Assembly (NCBI RefSeq): GCF_002008315.2
Contig: NZ_MVDG02000001.1
Location: 62,001 to 126,000 of the forward strand
Reading direction: 5' to 3'
DNA: 64,000 bases
Source of the DNA: Arthrobacter sp. KBS0703
Lineage (GTDB): Bacteria; Actinomycetota; Actinomycetes; Actinomycetales; Micrococcaceae
The notes below the pieces were generated by a model. It searched no databases. It was not told the origin of the DNA and worked only from the letters and a program-made list of their open reading frames with translations. Of this stretch, positions 51,358-59,620 are shown piece after piece (the first letter of the stretch is position 1; every line of letters begins with the position of its first letter). The translations under genes and the position numbers were made by a program.

Positions 51358-52419
51358 TTACCCCCCTTGGAGAAACTGCTGGTGGTTCTCGGCCGAGGCC
51401 AAGAACGTCCGCACCGTTGCGCTCCGCTCCGGCGCAGCCGCCGTATCGAACAGCGTAGCCGCCTCTTCCAATATCTGCATGGAATTGGTGCTGGATCCTT
51501 GTGCCATGAGGGCCTTGCCGAGAATGAAGGAGGCCTCGGCGGCGGTCTGCGTTGCGAGGACGGGGAACTTGCTGCGGAGCGGTTCCAGCAGGTTGATCGC
51601 CGAATCCATGTCGCCGGTGAGGTAGTACCAGTGGGCGCGGACCAGGGACATTTCCAGCATGTCGCGTTCGCTGCCGCCCACAACTTCCGTGGCCAGCTCG
51701 GCCCGCTCGATGCAGCGGAGGGTCGCGGCGTTGCCGAGCTGGGCGTGCAGGCGCATTTCCGCGGAGCCCCGGTTGAAGCGTGCCCAAAGGTCCACATCCT
51801 TGGACGGTGACAGCTGGCCTGCCGCGAGGTCGTGGTAGTGGCTGCCCTCGTTGACCCGGTCGCTCAGGAACGCAACGTTGCCCATCACCCAGTAGGCCTT
51901 GCCGGCGGTGTCCTCGTCCACATGGTCAGTGAGTAGTGATTCGAGGTCCAGGCACTCCCGCCATGCTTCCTCAAGCCTGCCGCTTTCAGCGAGGGCCGCG
52001 ATGAGGGCCTGCTGGGCCTGGAGGTGCAGGTAGACATTTTCGAAGTCGCCGGCCACGAGGCGGGCTGCGGCGGCCGCCGCCTGCACGGCCTCAGGCAGCC
52101 TTCCCACACCCTGCAGGGAAACCGCCAGCAGGATCTGGGCACGGGCTCCAAGGTCCGGCGCGGAGCCAGCCACCTCATGCTCGGTGAGTTGGCGGGCCAG
52201 ATCGACGCATTCCTGAACGGATCCCTGGTCACGGAGGCATTCTGCCTGGAGCAGCACCATCTTCCACCAGCTCAGGTCATCGCCGACCTCCCTGGCCATG
52301 TCGGCGGCTTCCCCGGCCTGGGTAAAACCGGCACTGTAGTCCCGCCGCTTCCAGCTTTCGCGGGCAGCCAATTCTGCAATCACGAAGGGTGACAAGTCGC
52401 GCGGCATAGACATGCTCAC
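51358..52419 (-). CDS. TPR-like helical repeat protein
   Basis: The protein is 353 residues, all-helical, with no signal peptide, TM segment or enzyme motif. Helix pairs with TPR spacing include RRDYSAGFTQAGEAADMAREVGDDLSWWKMVLLQAECLRDQG, ARAQILLAVSLQGVGRLPEAVQAAAAA, AQQALIAALAESGRLEEAWREC, MSLVRAHWYYLTGDMDSAINLLEPL and AEASFILGKALMAQGSSTNSMQILEEA. At least seven repeats fill the length. No DNA-binding domain is present. It is the first gene of an operon with STAS-like A and GGDEF/EAL, and is divergent from a 50-residue secreted peptide gene. Start may be GTG 52419 or ATG 52413. Confidence 0.8.
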   Translation of the reverse strand: MSMSMPRDLSPFVIAELAARESWKRRDYSAGFTQAGEAADMAREVGDDLSWWKMVLLQAECLRDQGSVQECVDLARQLTEHEVAGSAPDLGARAQILLAVSLQGVGRLPEAVQAAAAAARLVAGDFENVYLHLQAQQALIAALAESGRLEEAWRECLDLESLLTDHVDEDTAGKAYWVMGNVAFLSDRVNEGSHYHDLAAGQLSPSKDVDLWARFNRGSAEMRLHAQLGNAATLRCIERAELATEVVGGSERDMLEMSLVRAHWYYLTGDMDSAINLLEPLRSKFPVLATQTAAEASFILGKALMAQGSSTNSMQILEEAATLFDTAAAPERSATVRTFLASAENHQQFLQGG

Positions 52420-52563
52420 AATTATCCATGCCGGGGCGCAGAACGCCGACGTTCCCCCGCGGAATGGCGCTTGTTACAGCCGATATCGCCCCTGCCGTGG
52501 GCCCCGGTGAAATTCTTCGGAAATGACAGCAATTGACTTGACTAAAACTTGAGATTAAGAACG

Positions 52564-52569
52564 TATACT
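52564..52569 (+). promoter_or_regulatory. -10 element of the secreted peptide gene
   Basis: TATACT lies 45 bases before the ATG in an AT-rich stretch that stands out from the 66-70% GC surroundings. TTGACT is present twice upstream (52533 and 52538), but 20 or 25 bases away, longer than ideal. Confidence 0.5.
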
Positions 52570-52613
52570 GTCGCCGTAATGAGTAATTCACATCACAACG
52601 AAAGGAACAGCGG

Positions 52614-52766
52614 ATGAAGAAAGTAGCCGCAACACTCCTCATGACCGGCATCCTGGCTGTTGCCGGATTCGCTGCTCCTGCGAACGCCGCTAAGGACAAG
52701 GACGTCACCTCGTCCTCCTCGACAGAAACGGTCAGCTACTCGCAGATCGGCTGGTGGCCTCACTAA
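52614..52766 (+). CDS. 50-residue secreted peptide, unknown function
   Basis: The ORF follows AAAGGAACAGCGG. Residues 1-25 are a signal peptide (MKKVAATLLMTGILAVAGFA, then APANA with AxA cleavage). The mature part of about 25 residues is AKDKDVTSSSSTETVSYSQI followed by GWWPH: a Ser/Thr-rich spacer and an aromatic Trp-Trp-Pro-His end, with no Cys. It has its own promoter element and terminator and is divergent from the TPR gene (194 bases apart). The composition would fit a signalling peptide or a small envelope peptide. I do not recognise a family. Confidence 0.75.
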   Translation: MKKVAATLLMTGILAVAGFAAPANAAKDKDVTSSSSTETVSYSQIGWWPH

Positions 52767-52796
52767 AGTTCGTGGTCTCAAACGCGACAATTTGGA

Positions 52797-52828
52797 CTGC
52801 CCTGGACCCATCGGTCCGGGGCAGTTTC
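52797..52828 (+). terminator. Terminator of the secreted peptide gene
   Basis: CTGCCCTGGACC pairs with GGTCCGGGGCAG (one mismatch) across CATC, followed by TTTCC. It lies 31 bases after the stop. Directly beyond (52862-52900) lies a tandem repeat GCCGCTGAGCCGGC, 2.6 copies. Confidence 0.8.
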
Positions 52829-52914
52829 CATATGTCGGCTCTTGGCGGGTGGTTGCTGTAGGCGCCGCTGAGCCGGCGCCGCTGAGCCGGCGCCGCTGAG
52901 TCCACGCTGCTGCG

Positions 52915-54552
52915 CTACGGTCCGGTCAGCGGCAGGTGGACGGAAACGGTGGTCCCCGAGCCCAGGGTGGAGGTCAGGTCCAGCGAGCCGCCGTGGCGGT
53001 GCACGATGTCGTGGGCGATCGCCAGCCCCAGCCCGCTGCCCGGCACGGCCGCCGAGGAGGCGTTGGAGGCCCGGTAGAACCGGGTGAAGACCTGGGAGAT
53101 TTCCTGTTCGGGAATGCCCACGCCGGTGTCGGCGACGCTGACGACGGCGGACTGGCCCGCGGTCTCGGGCATGAAGCTGATACTGATGCGGCCGCCGTCG
53201 GGCGTGAATTTGATGGCGTTCGCCACGATGTTGGTGAAGACCTGCTCGAGCTGGGCTTCGTCGGCCTGGATCTTGACGTCCTCGTGGGAATCGGCGCCGG
53301 TGATGGTGACGTTCCGCGATTCGGCCAGCGGGCGCAGGGCCGCCACCACGATCCGCAGCACCTGGCCCAGCTCCACCTGCTTGAGGTTCAGGTTTCCGGA
53401 GCCGTCCTGCTGCGACACCGTGAGCATGTCCTCGATGAGGCGCCGGAGCCGGTCCGAGTTCCGCGAGATGACCTCCATCATGGACTCGATGCCCGGAGGC
53501 ACGGGGCCGCCGGCGCCGTCGCGGATCATGTCCAGATAGGCGGTAATGGACGTCAGCGGAGTCCGGAGCTCGTGGTTGACGGTGGCCAGGAAGTCAGTCT
53601 TGGCCTTGTCCAGTTCCCGCAGCTGCTGCAGCACCTGCACCTGGGCGCTGATCAGGTGGCCCTGGATGAGGCTGTGGGCGAGGTTTCCCGCCACGTGCTG
53701 GATCAGGGCGATCTCGGCCCGGGTCCATTCGCGCGGCGCGTCCAGCTGCGTGATCCAGATGATGCCCAGCGCGGAGTCGCCGTCGCCCACAGGAACCGCG
53801 ATCGATGACCGGACGGAGGGCAGCCCGCACCAGGTCTGCAGACCGTCGGCCAGCGGAGATCCCTGATCGGTCTGGTGGTCCGAGACGGCCAGGACCTCGG
53901 CGTCTGCCCAGAGAGACGTCGCCAGTTCGCGGGCCGCGTCCTCATAGGAACCCAAAGTGTCGGGCAGCGGGGGCAGCCCGGGCTTGCACCACTGGGCGGT
54001 GATCCGGGGCACGCGGGTGTCCTGGAACGTGGTGAACCAGACTTGGTCCGTGCCCAGCGACTCCAAGAAGCCCCGGACGAGGTGCCCGGCCATCTGCTGG
54101 GGACTGTTGGTGCCGCGGATGGCGGCGGAAACGTTGCGGAGGCTCTCGCGCAGGAACTCCGCCTGGGCGCGGATCCGGCGGCGTTCCCGGGACCGGCCGA
54201 TCAGTGTTTCGACGCGGTGGGCCAGTTCCTCCCCGTCGGCTCCGCGGGAGACGTAGTCGGCGATGCCCCACGGCTCAAGCCGCGCCAGGTCAAAGTCTCC
54301 GGCGAGGTCCACGATGAGGAGCACCGGTGTGCCCTCCCACGTGTACCCGTCGGCCAGTGCCGTATCCAAAAGCACGACGGCGGCGTGGTTGCGTTCCAGC
54401 TCGGCGGCGAGGGCTCCGGTGTCGGAAGCGGTGCGCACAGTGTAGCCCGCTCCGGTGAGGACGGAAGCGGTAGCATGCAGCCGTTCCGCCTCGGGTATGG
54501 CGACGATTGCGTCGCGCGGCGCGGAAAGATGTTCCGGCGAAGCCTGGACCAC
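52915..54552 (-). CDS. Hybrid-type sensor histidine kinase with N-terminal receiver-like and GAF domains
   Basis: The 545-residue protein is cytoplasmic (no TM). Residues 10-125 resemble a receiver with Asp in AAVVLLDTALADGYTW (the usual lysine is not evident). A GAF-type domain (about 140-305) follows, with VRSSIAVPVGDGDSALGIIWITQ. HisKA (about 320-390) has FLATVNHELRTPLTSI with the phospho-His. HATPase (about 430-545) has NIVANAIKFTPDGG, ADTGVGIPEQEISQVFTRFYRA and GSGLGLAIAHDIV. No response regulator lies adjacent. The gene is divergent from STAS-like B (139 bases) and convergent with the peptide gene. Confidence 0.92.
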   Translation of the reverse strand: MVQASPEHLSAPRDAIVAIPEAERLHATASVLTGAGYTVRTASDTGALAAELERNHAAVVLLDTALADGYTWEGTPVLLIVDLAGDFDLARLEPWGIADYVSRGADGEELAHRVETLIGRSRERRRIRAQAEFLRESLRNVSAAIRGTNSPQQMAGHLVRGFLESLGTDQVWFTTFQDTRVPRITAQWCKPGLPPLPDTLGSYEDAARELATSLWADAEVLAVSDHQTDQGSPLADGLQTWCGLPSVRSSIAVPVGDGDSALGIIWITQLDAPREWTRAEIALIQHVAGNLAHSLIQGHLISAQVQVLQQLRELDKAKTDFLATVNHELRTPLTSITAYLDMIRDGAGGPVPPGIESMMEVISRNSDRLRRLIEDMLTVSQQDGSGNLNLKQVELGQVLRIVVAALRPLAESRNVTITGADSHEDVKIQADEAQLEQVFTNIVANAIKFTPDGGRISISFMPETAGQSAVVSVADTGVGIPEQEISQVFTRFYRASNASSAAVPGSGLGLAIAHDIVHRHGGSLDLTSTLGSGTTVSVHLPLTGP

Positions 54553-54691
54553 TGTGCCCCCTGTTGTGCGCGAGCCCTTGCGGCTACCGTGATTTTCGAC
54601 TCACATTATCAGCACGTGGACCGCATTGGCCGCGAACGCGGAGGCCTGTAGCTTGATAGTTGTCTCAATAGCCACCGCGGAGGTCTTGATT

Positions 54692-55066
54692 GTGGATGCC
54701 GATGCCAGCGGCCGGAACGCCCTGTTTGAATTGGAGCTGGACCCCGAGGGGCTCCTGCGGCTGACCTGGGCCCGGGGAGCGAGCCTTACAGAGGAGGACG
54801 CCGAAGCCGCCATGGAGCGGGTCAATATCCTCTGCGGGGAGAGCCGCCATCCCATGCTCGTGGACATGGCAACCACCGCAGACGTGAGCCGTGCCGCGAG
54901 GGCAGTGTTCGGCAGGCCGTGCCAGGCATCGAGGATCGCGCTACTCGGTTCTTCACCCGTGGACCGAGTCATTGCCAACTTTTTCCTGGGCATCAACAAG
55001 GTGCCGTGTCCCACGAAATTCTTCACGTCGGAGCGCGAAGCCCTCCTCTGGTTGAGGGACCACTAA
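54692..55066 (+). CDS. STAS-like protein, paralogue B
   Basis: The 124-residue SpoIIAA-like protein reads LFELELDPEGLLRLTWARGASLTEEDAEAAMERVN, then MLVDMATTADVSRAARAVFG, then IALLGSSPVDRVIANFFLGINKVPCPTKFFTSEREALLWLRDH. The last 45 residues align with paralogue A: SSPVDR/QSPVDR, FFLG/FLLG, FFTS-EAL-WLR/YFTS-EAL-WLR. The GTG at 54692 follows GGAGG at 8 bases. An upstream in-frame ATG (54626) would extend it by 22 residues without a ribosome-binding site. Confidence 0.78.
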   Translation: MDADASGRNALFELELDPEGLLRLTWARGASLTEEDAEAAMERVNILCGESRHPMLVDMATTADVSRAARAVFGRPCQASRIALLGSSPVDRVIANFFLGINKVPCPTKFFTSEREALLWLRDH

Positions 55067-55092
55067 GCTCGGGGCGGTTTTTCCTCCACCGG

Positions 55093-55899
55093 TCAGCGGG
55101 CCTGGAGCACTGAGAAGTAGCCCGGGATTTGCTCGGACTGGTTAGGGGATGTCAGCGGGCGGGTTTCGATGACGGCCGGCCCGTCCTCCACCACGTCCCA
55201 GCGCAGCTCCGGAAACGCCCGCCTGCGCTGAGCCGGCCCGAAGCGGCCGGGCATGGGCAGGCCGCGGATCGCCTTTTCCAGTGGAGCGGGGATGGAATGA
55301 AGCGTGGCCCCAAGATGGCTCACGTACTCGACGGCGTTGCCCCGGAAGTCCGTCTCGGCCAGGAACACCCGCCCGCGTTTGCCCACCAGGGGGAGGAGCT
55401 GCTCGGCGAGGGCAGCCTGCGCCGGGCGCTTGAGCACATGCAGGACACCACGGATGAAGATGTTCGCTTCTCCGGCCACCCCGGCGGCGGCAAGGGCATC
55501 GGCCACCGCGCGCCACGCCCCGGGAGCGGTCATGTCGGCCGCCAGGTATGACACCCGCTCCAGCCCGGCAGATTCGGAGTGCGCGCGGGCAACGGCGTTG
55601 GGGGAGACGTCCACGCCCAGTACATGCGGGAAGTGCGCGGCAAGCCGGCGGCTGAACGTGCCGTTGCCGCAGCCGACGTCGACAATCGGCAGGTCCGGGT
55701 TCAGCTGCCGCTTCAGCTGTTCCACGTAGCCCAGCATTTCGTGGTCGTCGCCGGTGTCCCACAGCACGTCGCCGCCCGCACCGGTGGCGCGGACGTTGCC
55801 CCAGAACTGGTCCCAGGCTTGCCGCGGATCCCTGGGCGCCGCAGAGGACAGCCTCACCAGTTTGGGGATCAGCAGGTATTTCTTCAGCGCCGAGAGCAT
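55093..55899 (-). CDS. SAM-dependent methyltransferase (class I)
   Basis: The 268-residue protein has the Rossmann methyltransferase motif I PIVDVGCGNGTFSRRLA near 73, post-I acidic residue in VLGVDVSPNAVARAH, and AADMTAPGAW near 120. The N-terminal helix LSALKKYLLIPKLVRL is amphipathic. The closest type is Methyltransf_25/12; its substrate is unknown. It lies in the same direction as the M50 gene, but a palindromic terminator separates them, so it is probably an independent unit. Confidence 0.88.
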   Translation of the reverse strand: MLSALKKYLLIPKLVRLSSAAPRDPRQAWDQFWGNVRATGAGGDVLWDTGDDHEMLGYVEQLKRQLNPDLPIVDVGCGNGTFSRRLAAHFPHVLGVDVSPNAVARAHSESAGLERVSYLAADMTAPGAWRAVADALAAAGVAGEANIFIRGVLHVLKRPAQAALAEQLLPLVGKRGRVFLAETDFRGNAVEYVSHLGATLHSIPAPLEKAIRGLPMPGRFGPAQRRRAFPELRWDVVEDGPAVIETRPLTSPNQSEQIPGYFSVLQAR

Positions 55900-56010
55900 C
55901 GTTCAAATATATGCCGTCATGCGCTGTGCCGGGCCCGATTCCGCGCGGAACACCGGGCTTTGGGCTGTTGTGGGGTCCTCAAGCCGCGACATTACGCCGG
56001 GAGCTCCGCC

Positions 56011-56068
56011 GGTTCGCCAAAAATGGCCGCCTGGGAGACCCTTCAGGCGGCCATTTTTGGTGAATCGC
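56011..56068. terminator. Bidirectional palindromic terminator, copy 4 of 4
   Basis: GGTTCGCCAAAAATGGCCGCCTG and CAGGCGGCCATTTTTGGTGAATCGC flank a 10-base loop. It lies 50 bases beyond the end of the M50 gene (minus) and 110 bases before the methyltransferase start. Confidence 0.75.
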
Positions 56069-56117
56069 GGCCGCGATGGGCTCGGCCGGGGCGTGGGTTG
56101 GTGGGCTCGTGCGTGGG

Positions 56118-58710
56118 CTAAGGTGCGGCTGCGGCCTGGCCGGGAGTGGCCGCCTCCGCGCCTGCCGCTGGATCGGACGCCGGATCCGTCGCGGGCGGCG
56201 TCGGATCCGTGGTGGCTGACGGGTTAGGAGTCGTGTTCCCGGGGACCGTGCCCGAGGGAGCAGTCGCGCCGGGGCCGGCCGGCACGTTCGACGGTGCAGG
56301 GCCGGCGTCGCGCCCTGTGTCGGAGCGCCTGTCTCTTATACACATCTAGATGTGTATAAGAGACAGAGCCAGACCCGCCGGAGCCAGGCCCGGGCGTAGA
56401 CCCGGAGCCAGACCCGGGCGTAGCCGTCGAACCGGGTGTCGGGTCACTGCCGGGCGCGGCGGCCTTGGAAGCGCTGGGGTCGTTCCGGATGAGCTCCATG
56501 AGCTGCTCCTTGTAGGCGTTCAGCCGCCCCTGGATTTCGGAGAGGGGAACGTCCTGCAACCCGCGCCCGAACTCCGCAATTTCCTGCCACAGGCTGCTGA
56601 GCCGGGCCATCCCGTCCTCGCTGAGGGGTCCGTCCAGCGTCAGTACAAGCTGGCTGGCCAGGGCATAGGTCAGGCACCGCACGCAGTTGTAGTTCGCTGC
56701 TGCGGAGAGATTCTCGGGGACCACCACATCCGTCTGGCCCAACATCAGCACCACCTGGAAACCGACAGCAACCGCCGCGCAGTCCGCGCAGTTCGCGAAG
56801 GCGTAGGCCTCGTTGCGCGTATCCACGGGCCCGCCGCCGGCCCACACCAGCGCGAAGGCGACGTCGTAGGTCACCGAGCCGTCGGTAGTGTTCACCGCGA
56901 GTGCCTGGTTGCCGTCCTCCTCCGGACCCGCGGGCCGGTCGAAAGGAAAGACCCACGACGGCGGAGGCGCGGCTTCGCGGGTGGTGTCCGCACCCTGATT
57001 CGGCTGGTCCCCCCGGGCCGGAGCCGGCGCTGTCCCTCCCCGCGGGACGAGGACCAGGCTGAGCTGCGGCCTGTCCCGGGTGGGCAGCGGCGCGCCGTCC
57101 GGCCACAGTGCAACTGTCTGGCCTGCCCGGCCTTCGCGCAGGGCTCCGTCTCCGCCGGACAGGGCGGGATAGATCGCGGAGGTGGCATCGAAGAGCGTGC
57201 CACGTTCGTAGGGCTGCACGGGGCGATAGTTGTCCCCCGCGGGCCACCAGGCCCAGGCCAGCCCGGCGGCAACCGCGGCGATGGCGGCCATGGCGGTTCC
57301 GCGCTGCAGCCGCTTCCCCTTGGTTTTCGCCCATAGCCACACGCCCAGTTGCCGCGCCAGGCGGAACAGCATGTAGGCAGTGCCCAGGATGGGAAGAGCG
57401 ACGACGGCGATGGCCAGGACCCGTACCGCTGCGTCCGCGAAGTCTCCATTCGAGAAGCTGCCGGACAGCAGGGCCTGCTGGTGCTGGAGGCTTGCCCAGG
57501 CCGTGCCCAGCAGCCGCGGGAGCGAGATCACCATAAGCACCATGCTGATCAGGAGCAGCGGAACGGTCACCAGGACCCAGACGGTGATGACGGCGCGGGC
57601 CCAGGGTTTCAGGGCCTGCGCTTCGGGCTCGGGGCTGCGCCACCGCCACGGGAGCAGCCCCAGCAGTGTGGGTCTGATCCGTTGGAACAGGTCCGGCACG
57701 CCCGTGGCATCGGCCAGGATGTGGTACCCGTCGAAGCGGACCAGGGGGATGAGCTGGCGGACCATCTGCAGTATCTGCGTGAGCACAACCAGCAGCAGCG
57801 CATCGAAGCCGGTGGCCCACCAGATGCCCATGATGGCCACGGCAACGATTGCATTGAAGTACAGGCCGCCGACGTCGGTCCGCAGGCGGCCGCCCCTGCC
57901 CAGACGGTAGGAATCGGTGACATCCGTGTAGAACGCCGGCCAGACCAGGTAGAGGCCTGCGCCCATCGCGCCCGGACTCGCTCCTCCCCGGCGCGCGGCC
58001 GCGGCATGGCCAAATTCGTGGAAGCCTGCGGACAGGATCGTGACAGCGAAGATCAACAGCAGCAGCCACGGATTGGCGAAGGCAGCGTGCGTGGCCGACG
58101 CCAGCCCCTTGACCATCAGGACCCACCAGCAGGAGGCCAGGAACGCAGCGATGACGGCAGCCACGATGAGCGGATGGAAGAGCGCCGCGAACGGGGCCGT
58201 CAGCCTGCGCGTGCGCTCCGGATCCGTGACGGTGTAGCGGAATCGCATGCCCAGCAGGGGATCGGATTTCCGTACCTCGGGCTGGGAGCCGTCGGCGAGC
58301 TGCAGCAACCCGAGCGGCAAAAGTTGGCTCTCGATGAGCGTCCGGACGTTGTCGCCGCTGACGAGTCGGCCGAAACGCGAGCCGGCCAGGTCCGCGATTT
58401 CATCGATGCCCCGCATGCCGTCAACTGCCTCCAGGACGAGGAACAGCAGCCGGGTGAGCTGGATGGTCTGGCCGTCTGCACGGCGCACCAGGGACGGGGG
58501 CTCGCGGTAGCCGGAGCCCTTGGCTTCGCCGATCAGCTGGATGCCGTCGGCGCGGGAAGGCACCTCGCGCAGATGTGTATAAGAGACAGGCGGCCGGGGC
58601 GCCTGGCGCTGACGGTCCACCCGGGGCGGAAGCCGCCGTCGGGATGGCTGCAGGCGTGGGGAAGCCGGCGGGCCGTCCATGCTCGACGGCCCGCCGGGCG
58701 CAGTGTTCAT
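56118..58710 (-). CDS. PqqD-like/M50 family membrane peptidase with long C-terminal domain, two adapter breaks
   Basis: The protein is about 845 residues. The N-terminal Pro/Arg-rich tail leads into the adapter at 58571. The next part, GIQLIGEAKGSGYREPPSLVRRADGQTIQLTRLLFLVLEAVDG and IDEIADLAG, resembles a PqqD-like winged helix (RiPP recognition-type fold). The M50 membrane core has the zinc motif HEFGHAAAARRGG, AGLYLVWPAFYTDVTDSYRLGRGGR and DGYHILADATG (second zinc Asp-type motif). About eight TM helices follow. The extracellular part holds a Cys-rich domain with ANCADCAAVAVGFQVVLMLG and NYNCVRCLTYALASQL, and a Gly/Pro/Ser/Thr-rich tail. The ATG at 58710 lies 6 bases after the stop of the repeat protein. 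Substrate probably that protein (inferred). Confidence 0.83.
56329..56366. other. Adapter artefact 5: double mosaic end
   Basis: This is the same 38-base palindrome, inside the low-complexity C-terminal tail of the M50 gene. Because the tail is repetitive, an unknown length may be missing. Confidence 0.97.
58571..58589. other. Adapter artefact 6: single mosaic end
   Basis: AGATGTGTATAAGAGACAG, one copy, near the N-terminus of the M50 gene, between the Pro/Arg-rich tail and the PqqD-like part. The true N-terminus is therefore uncertain. Confidence 0.97.
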
Positions 58711-58716
58711 TCGGGA

Positions 58717-59436
58717 CTACTGCTGGAGATCGGACTGCTGGTCGGCGGAGGCGGTGGCTTCGCCGTCGATGTTCTGCGTGATGATGGCGTCCTGCTGTGC
58801 CACCGCGACCGCGTCGCTGTCGATGGATCCGATGTTGGCGGCTACGGCGGCGTCGATCGGCGCGGCCACGTTGGCGTTGGCCGCCACGGCGCCGTTGATC
58901 GGGGCGGCGATGTCGGCGTCGGCGGTGAGGTCCACGTTGACGTTCAGGAGGTCACCGTCGAGGGCTGTGGAGGGGTCCACGGGCAGGGCTCCGACGTCCG
59001 GAACAGTGCCGCCCGGAGTGGTGCCGGACGGTACCTGGCCACCGTCCACCGCGCCGCCGTCCGTTGACGCGGGAGTCCCGCCGTCGACAGTTCCGCCGTC
59101 CGCCGTGCCGCTGCCCTGGGTGATGGTGCTGTCCTGGGTGGAATCGGCCGTGGCATCGGCGGTGATTCCCTGGTCGATGATGACGCCCTGGTCGGCAAGG
59201 GCCTGCGATTCCGAGCCGAAGGAGAGGATGTTGGCGGACGCCGCGGCGTCGATCGGGGCGGCAACGTTGGCATTTGCCGCAACGGCGAGGTCGATGGGCG
59301 CGGCGGCGCTGATGCCCAGATCGAGGTCTGCGTTGAGGTCAAGTACGGAGGCGACTTCCTTGTCCGGCAGGGCCGTGCCCGAATGCGCCATCAGTTCGTC
59401 GTCGGAAAGCGGGGTCAAGTCCTGTTCATTGCTCAC
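58717..59436 (-). CDS. Ala-rich acidic protein with internal duplication, possible substrate of the M50 peptidase
   Basis: The 239-residue protein has no signal peptide or TM helix. Residues 1-30 look like a leader: MSNEQDLTPLSDDELMAHSG, then TALPDKEVASV. Two related units of about 65 residues follow. Each has LxxNxDL...APIxxAVAANANVAAPIDAA, then SAN or AAN, an Ile/Ser-rich stretch and QxxIIxQxI...A(T/D)A. The linker between them (about 100-140) is Gly/Thr/Pro/Asp-rich. It contains no Cys. The GTG at 59436 has GGAG at 6-base spacing; a GTG 7 codons upstream is possible. It ends 6 bases before the M50 start, so the two are one operon. The layout recalls a peptide precursor; no family is recognised. 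Confidence 0.75.
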   Translation of the reverse strand: MSNEQDLTPLSDDELMAHSGTALPDKEVASVLDLNADLDLGISAAAPIDLAVAANANVAAPIDAAASANILSFGSESQALADQGVIIDQGITADATADSTQDSTITQGSGTADGGTVDGGTPASTDGGAVDGGQVPSGTTPGGTVPDVGALPVDPSTALDGDLLNVNVDLTADADIAAPINGAVAANANVAAPIDAAVAANIGSIDSDAVAVAQQDAIITQNIDGEATASADQQSDLQQ

Positions 59437-59620
59437 GCCATGCTCCAGTTCCGGCACCGGATTCCCTGCCCCCAGCGGACAGGTGCACCAAAGATGCCCG
59501 TATGCGAGTCAATAGTAAGCATGATTACGATCTGTATGCGCCGTTTGCTCCGTAGATGCCCTTCTGAGCGCTCAAAAGGGCCGCGGAGCAACCGTTTCCA
59601 CAGGCCAGCGCGGGCGGGCC

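Noticed and set aside
52862..52900. Tandem GCCGCTGAGCCGGC repeat as a CRISPR or recombination site
   Set aside because: Only 2.6 copies, no spacers, no cas genes; more likely a small slippage repeat next to a terminator.
55093..55899. Methyltransferase as a tailoring enzyme of the M50/repeat-protein system
   Set aside because: It is on the same strand but is separated by a terminator palindrome and 218 bases, and it resembles generic small-molecule methyltransferases. No evidence for a link.
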